In this document: piece by piece, positions 6,116-6,314 of the stretch | Layout of the letters: each line of letters starts with the position of its first letter | How positions within the stretch are numbered: position 1 is the first letter of the stretch | From: Roseobacter sp. | GTDB lineage: Bacteria > Pseudomonadota > Alphaproteobacteria > Rhodobacterales > Rhodobacteraceae | Assembly (NCBI GenBank): GCA_024636425.1 | Contig: JAGXHB010000166.1 | Span: forward strand, 1-6,314 | Length of the DNA stretch: 6,314 bases | Reading direction: 5' to 3' | Notes under the pieces: generated by a model | Told to the model about the DNA's origin: nothing | The model's database searches: none | What the model saw: only the letters and a program-made list of their open reading frames with translations | Program-made: the position numbers and the translations under genes

Positions 6116-6314
6116 CCAGCAAAGCAATCCTGCAAAAGTGCAGTCAGGTGATCCGCATCCGTCTGAGTGAAGGCATCGGGTTGATTGCTGTCGATGTCGA
6201 AAACCCCGATCAGGTTCCCTGCGCCGTTCCATACCGGCAACACCAGCTCCGATCGTGTCGAGCTTGCGCAGGCGATATGACCTGGAAACGCCTCGACATC
6301 AGGGACAAGCTGCA
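6106..6314 (-). CDS. msrC: Free methionine-(R)-sulfoxide reductase (GAF fold), C-terminal part
   Basis: The last 68 codons of a minus-strand gene enter from the right edge and end with TAA at 6106-6108. The reading QLVPDVEAFPGHIAC, then SELVLPVW, then LIGVFDIDS, followed by a short helical C terminus, is the C-terminal half of the GAF-domain enzyme fRMsr (MsrC/YebR). It reduces free methionine-(R)-sulfoxide in the cytoplasm. The cysteine in GHIAC (15th visible residue) corresponds to the family's catalytic cysteine, and the acids of SE and DIDS match conserved substrate-binding positions. The N-terminal half with the other redox cysteines lies outside the window, so integrity cannot be judged. 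The gene ends about 66 bases before the regulator's preferred start, and its last two sense codons (GTG AAA) form part of a CGTGAAA half-site. No convincing terminator separates the two genes. Confidence 0.85.
   Translation of the reverse strand, partial: QLVPDVEAFPGHIACASSTRSELVLPVWNGAGNLIGVFDIDSNQPDAFTQTDADHLTALLQDCFAGVK

Overview
The window looks like chromosomal DNA of an alphaproteobacterium, probably a Rhodobacteraceae (Roseobacter-type) member. This rests on a G+C content judged by eye at about 60%, the style of the proteins, and a cluster of methylated-amine genes. No search was possible, so the taxon is an inference. All seven genes or gene remnants read on the minus strand, so the order of expression runs from the right end of the window to the left. 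No tRNA, rRNA, CRISPR array or mobile element is visible, and no stretch of more than about 70 bases is free of genes.

From upstream (right) to downstream (left): (1) the last 68 codons of a GAF-fold free methionine-(R)-sulfoxide reductase (6106-6314). (2) A short control region (about 6050-6115) with four copies of a CGTGAAA half-site in alternating orientation. (3) An XRE-type HTH/cupin regulator (5467-6039, possibly starting at 6075). (4) A truncated LysE/RhtB exporter remnant of 71 codons, joined to its neighbours by TGATG and ATGA overlaps. (5) A GFA-family (glutathione-dependent formaldehyde-activating type) zinc protein. (6) A complete 815-residue dimethylglycine/sarcosine dehydrogenase-type flavoenzyme. 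(7) A cobalamin-independent homocysteine S-methyltransferase with a Cys-Cys zinc site. (8) The first 490 codons of a second dimethylglycine/sarcosine dehydrogenase paralogue, which runs off the left edge.

The genes from the regulator to the second dehydrogenase are overlapping or separated by 3, 61 and 12 bases, so they probably form one operon. Together they fit stepwise demethylation of glycine betaine. The methyltransferase would move one methyl from betaine (or a related onium donor) to homocysteine, giving methionine and dimethylglycine. The two flavin dehydrogenases would oxidise dimethylglycine to sarcosine and sarcosine to glycine, passing C1 units to tetrahydrofolate through their GcvT-like halves or losing them as formaldehyde. 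The GFA-family protein could help handle that formaldehyde. The substrate split between the dehydrogenases, the methyl donor and the regulator's ligand cannot be read from sequence.

The parts most worth a second look are the CGTGAAA array, which also bears on where the regulator starts, and the neatly embedded exporter remnant. The catabolic enzymes themselves belong to well-known families.
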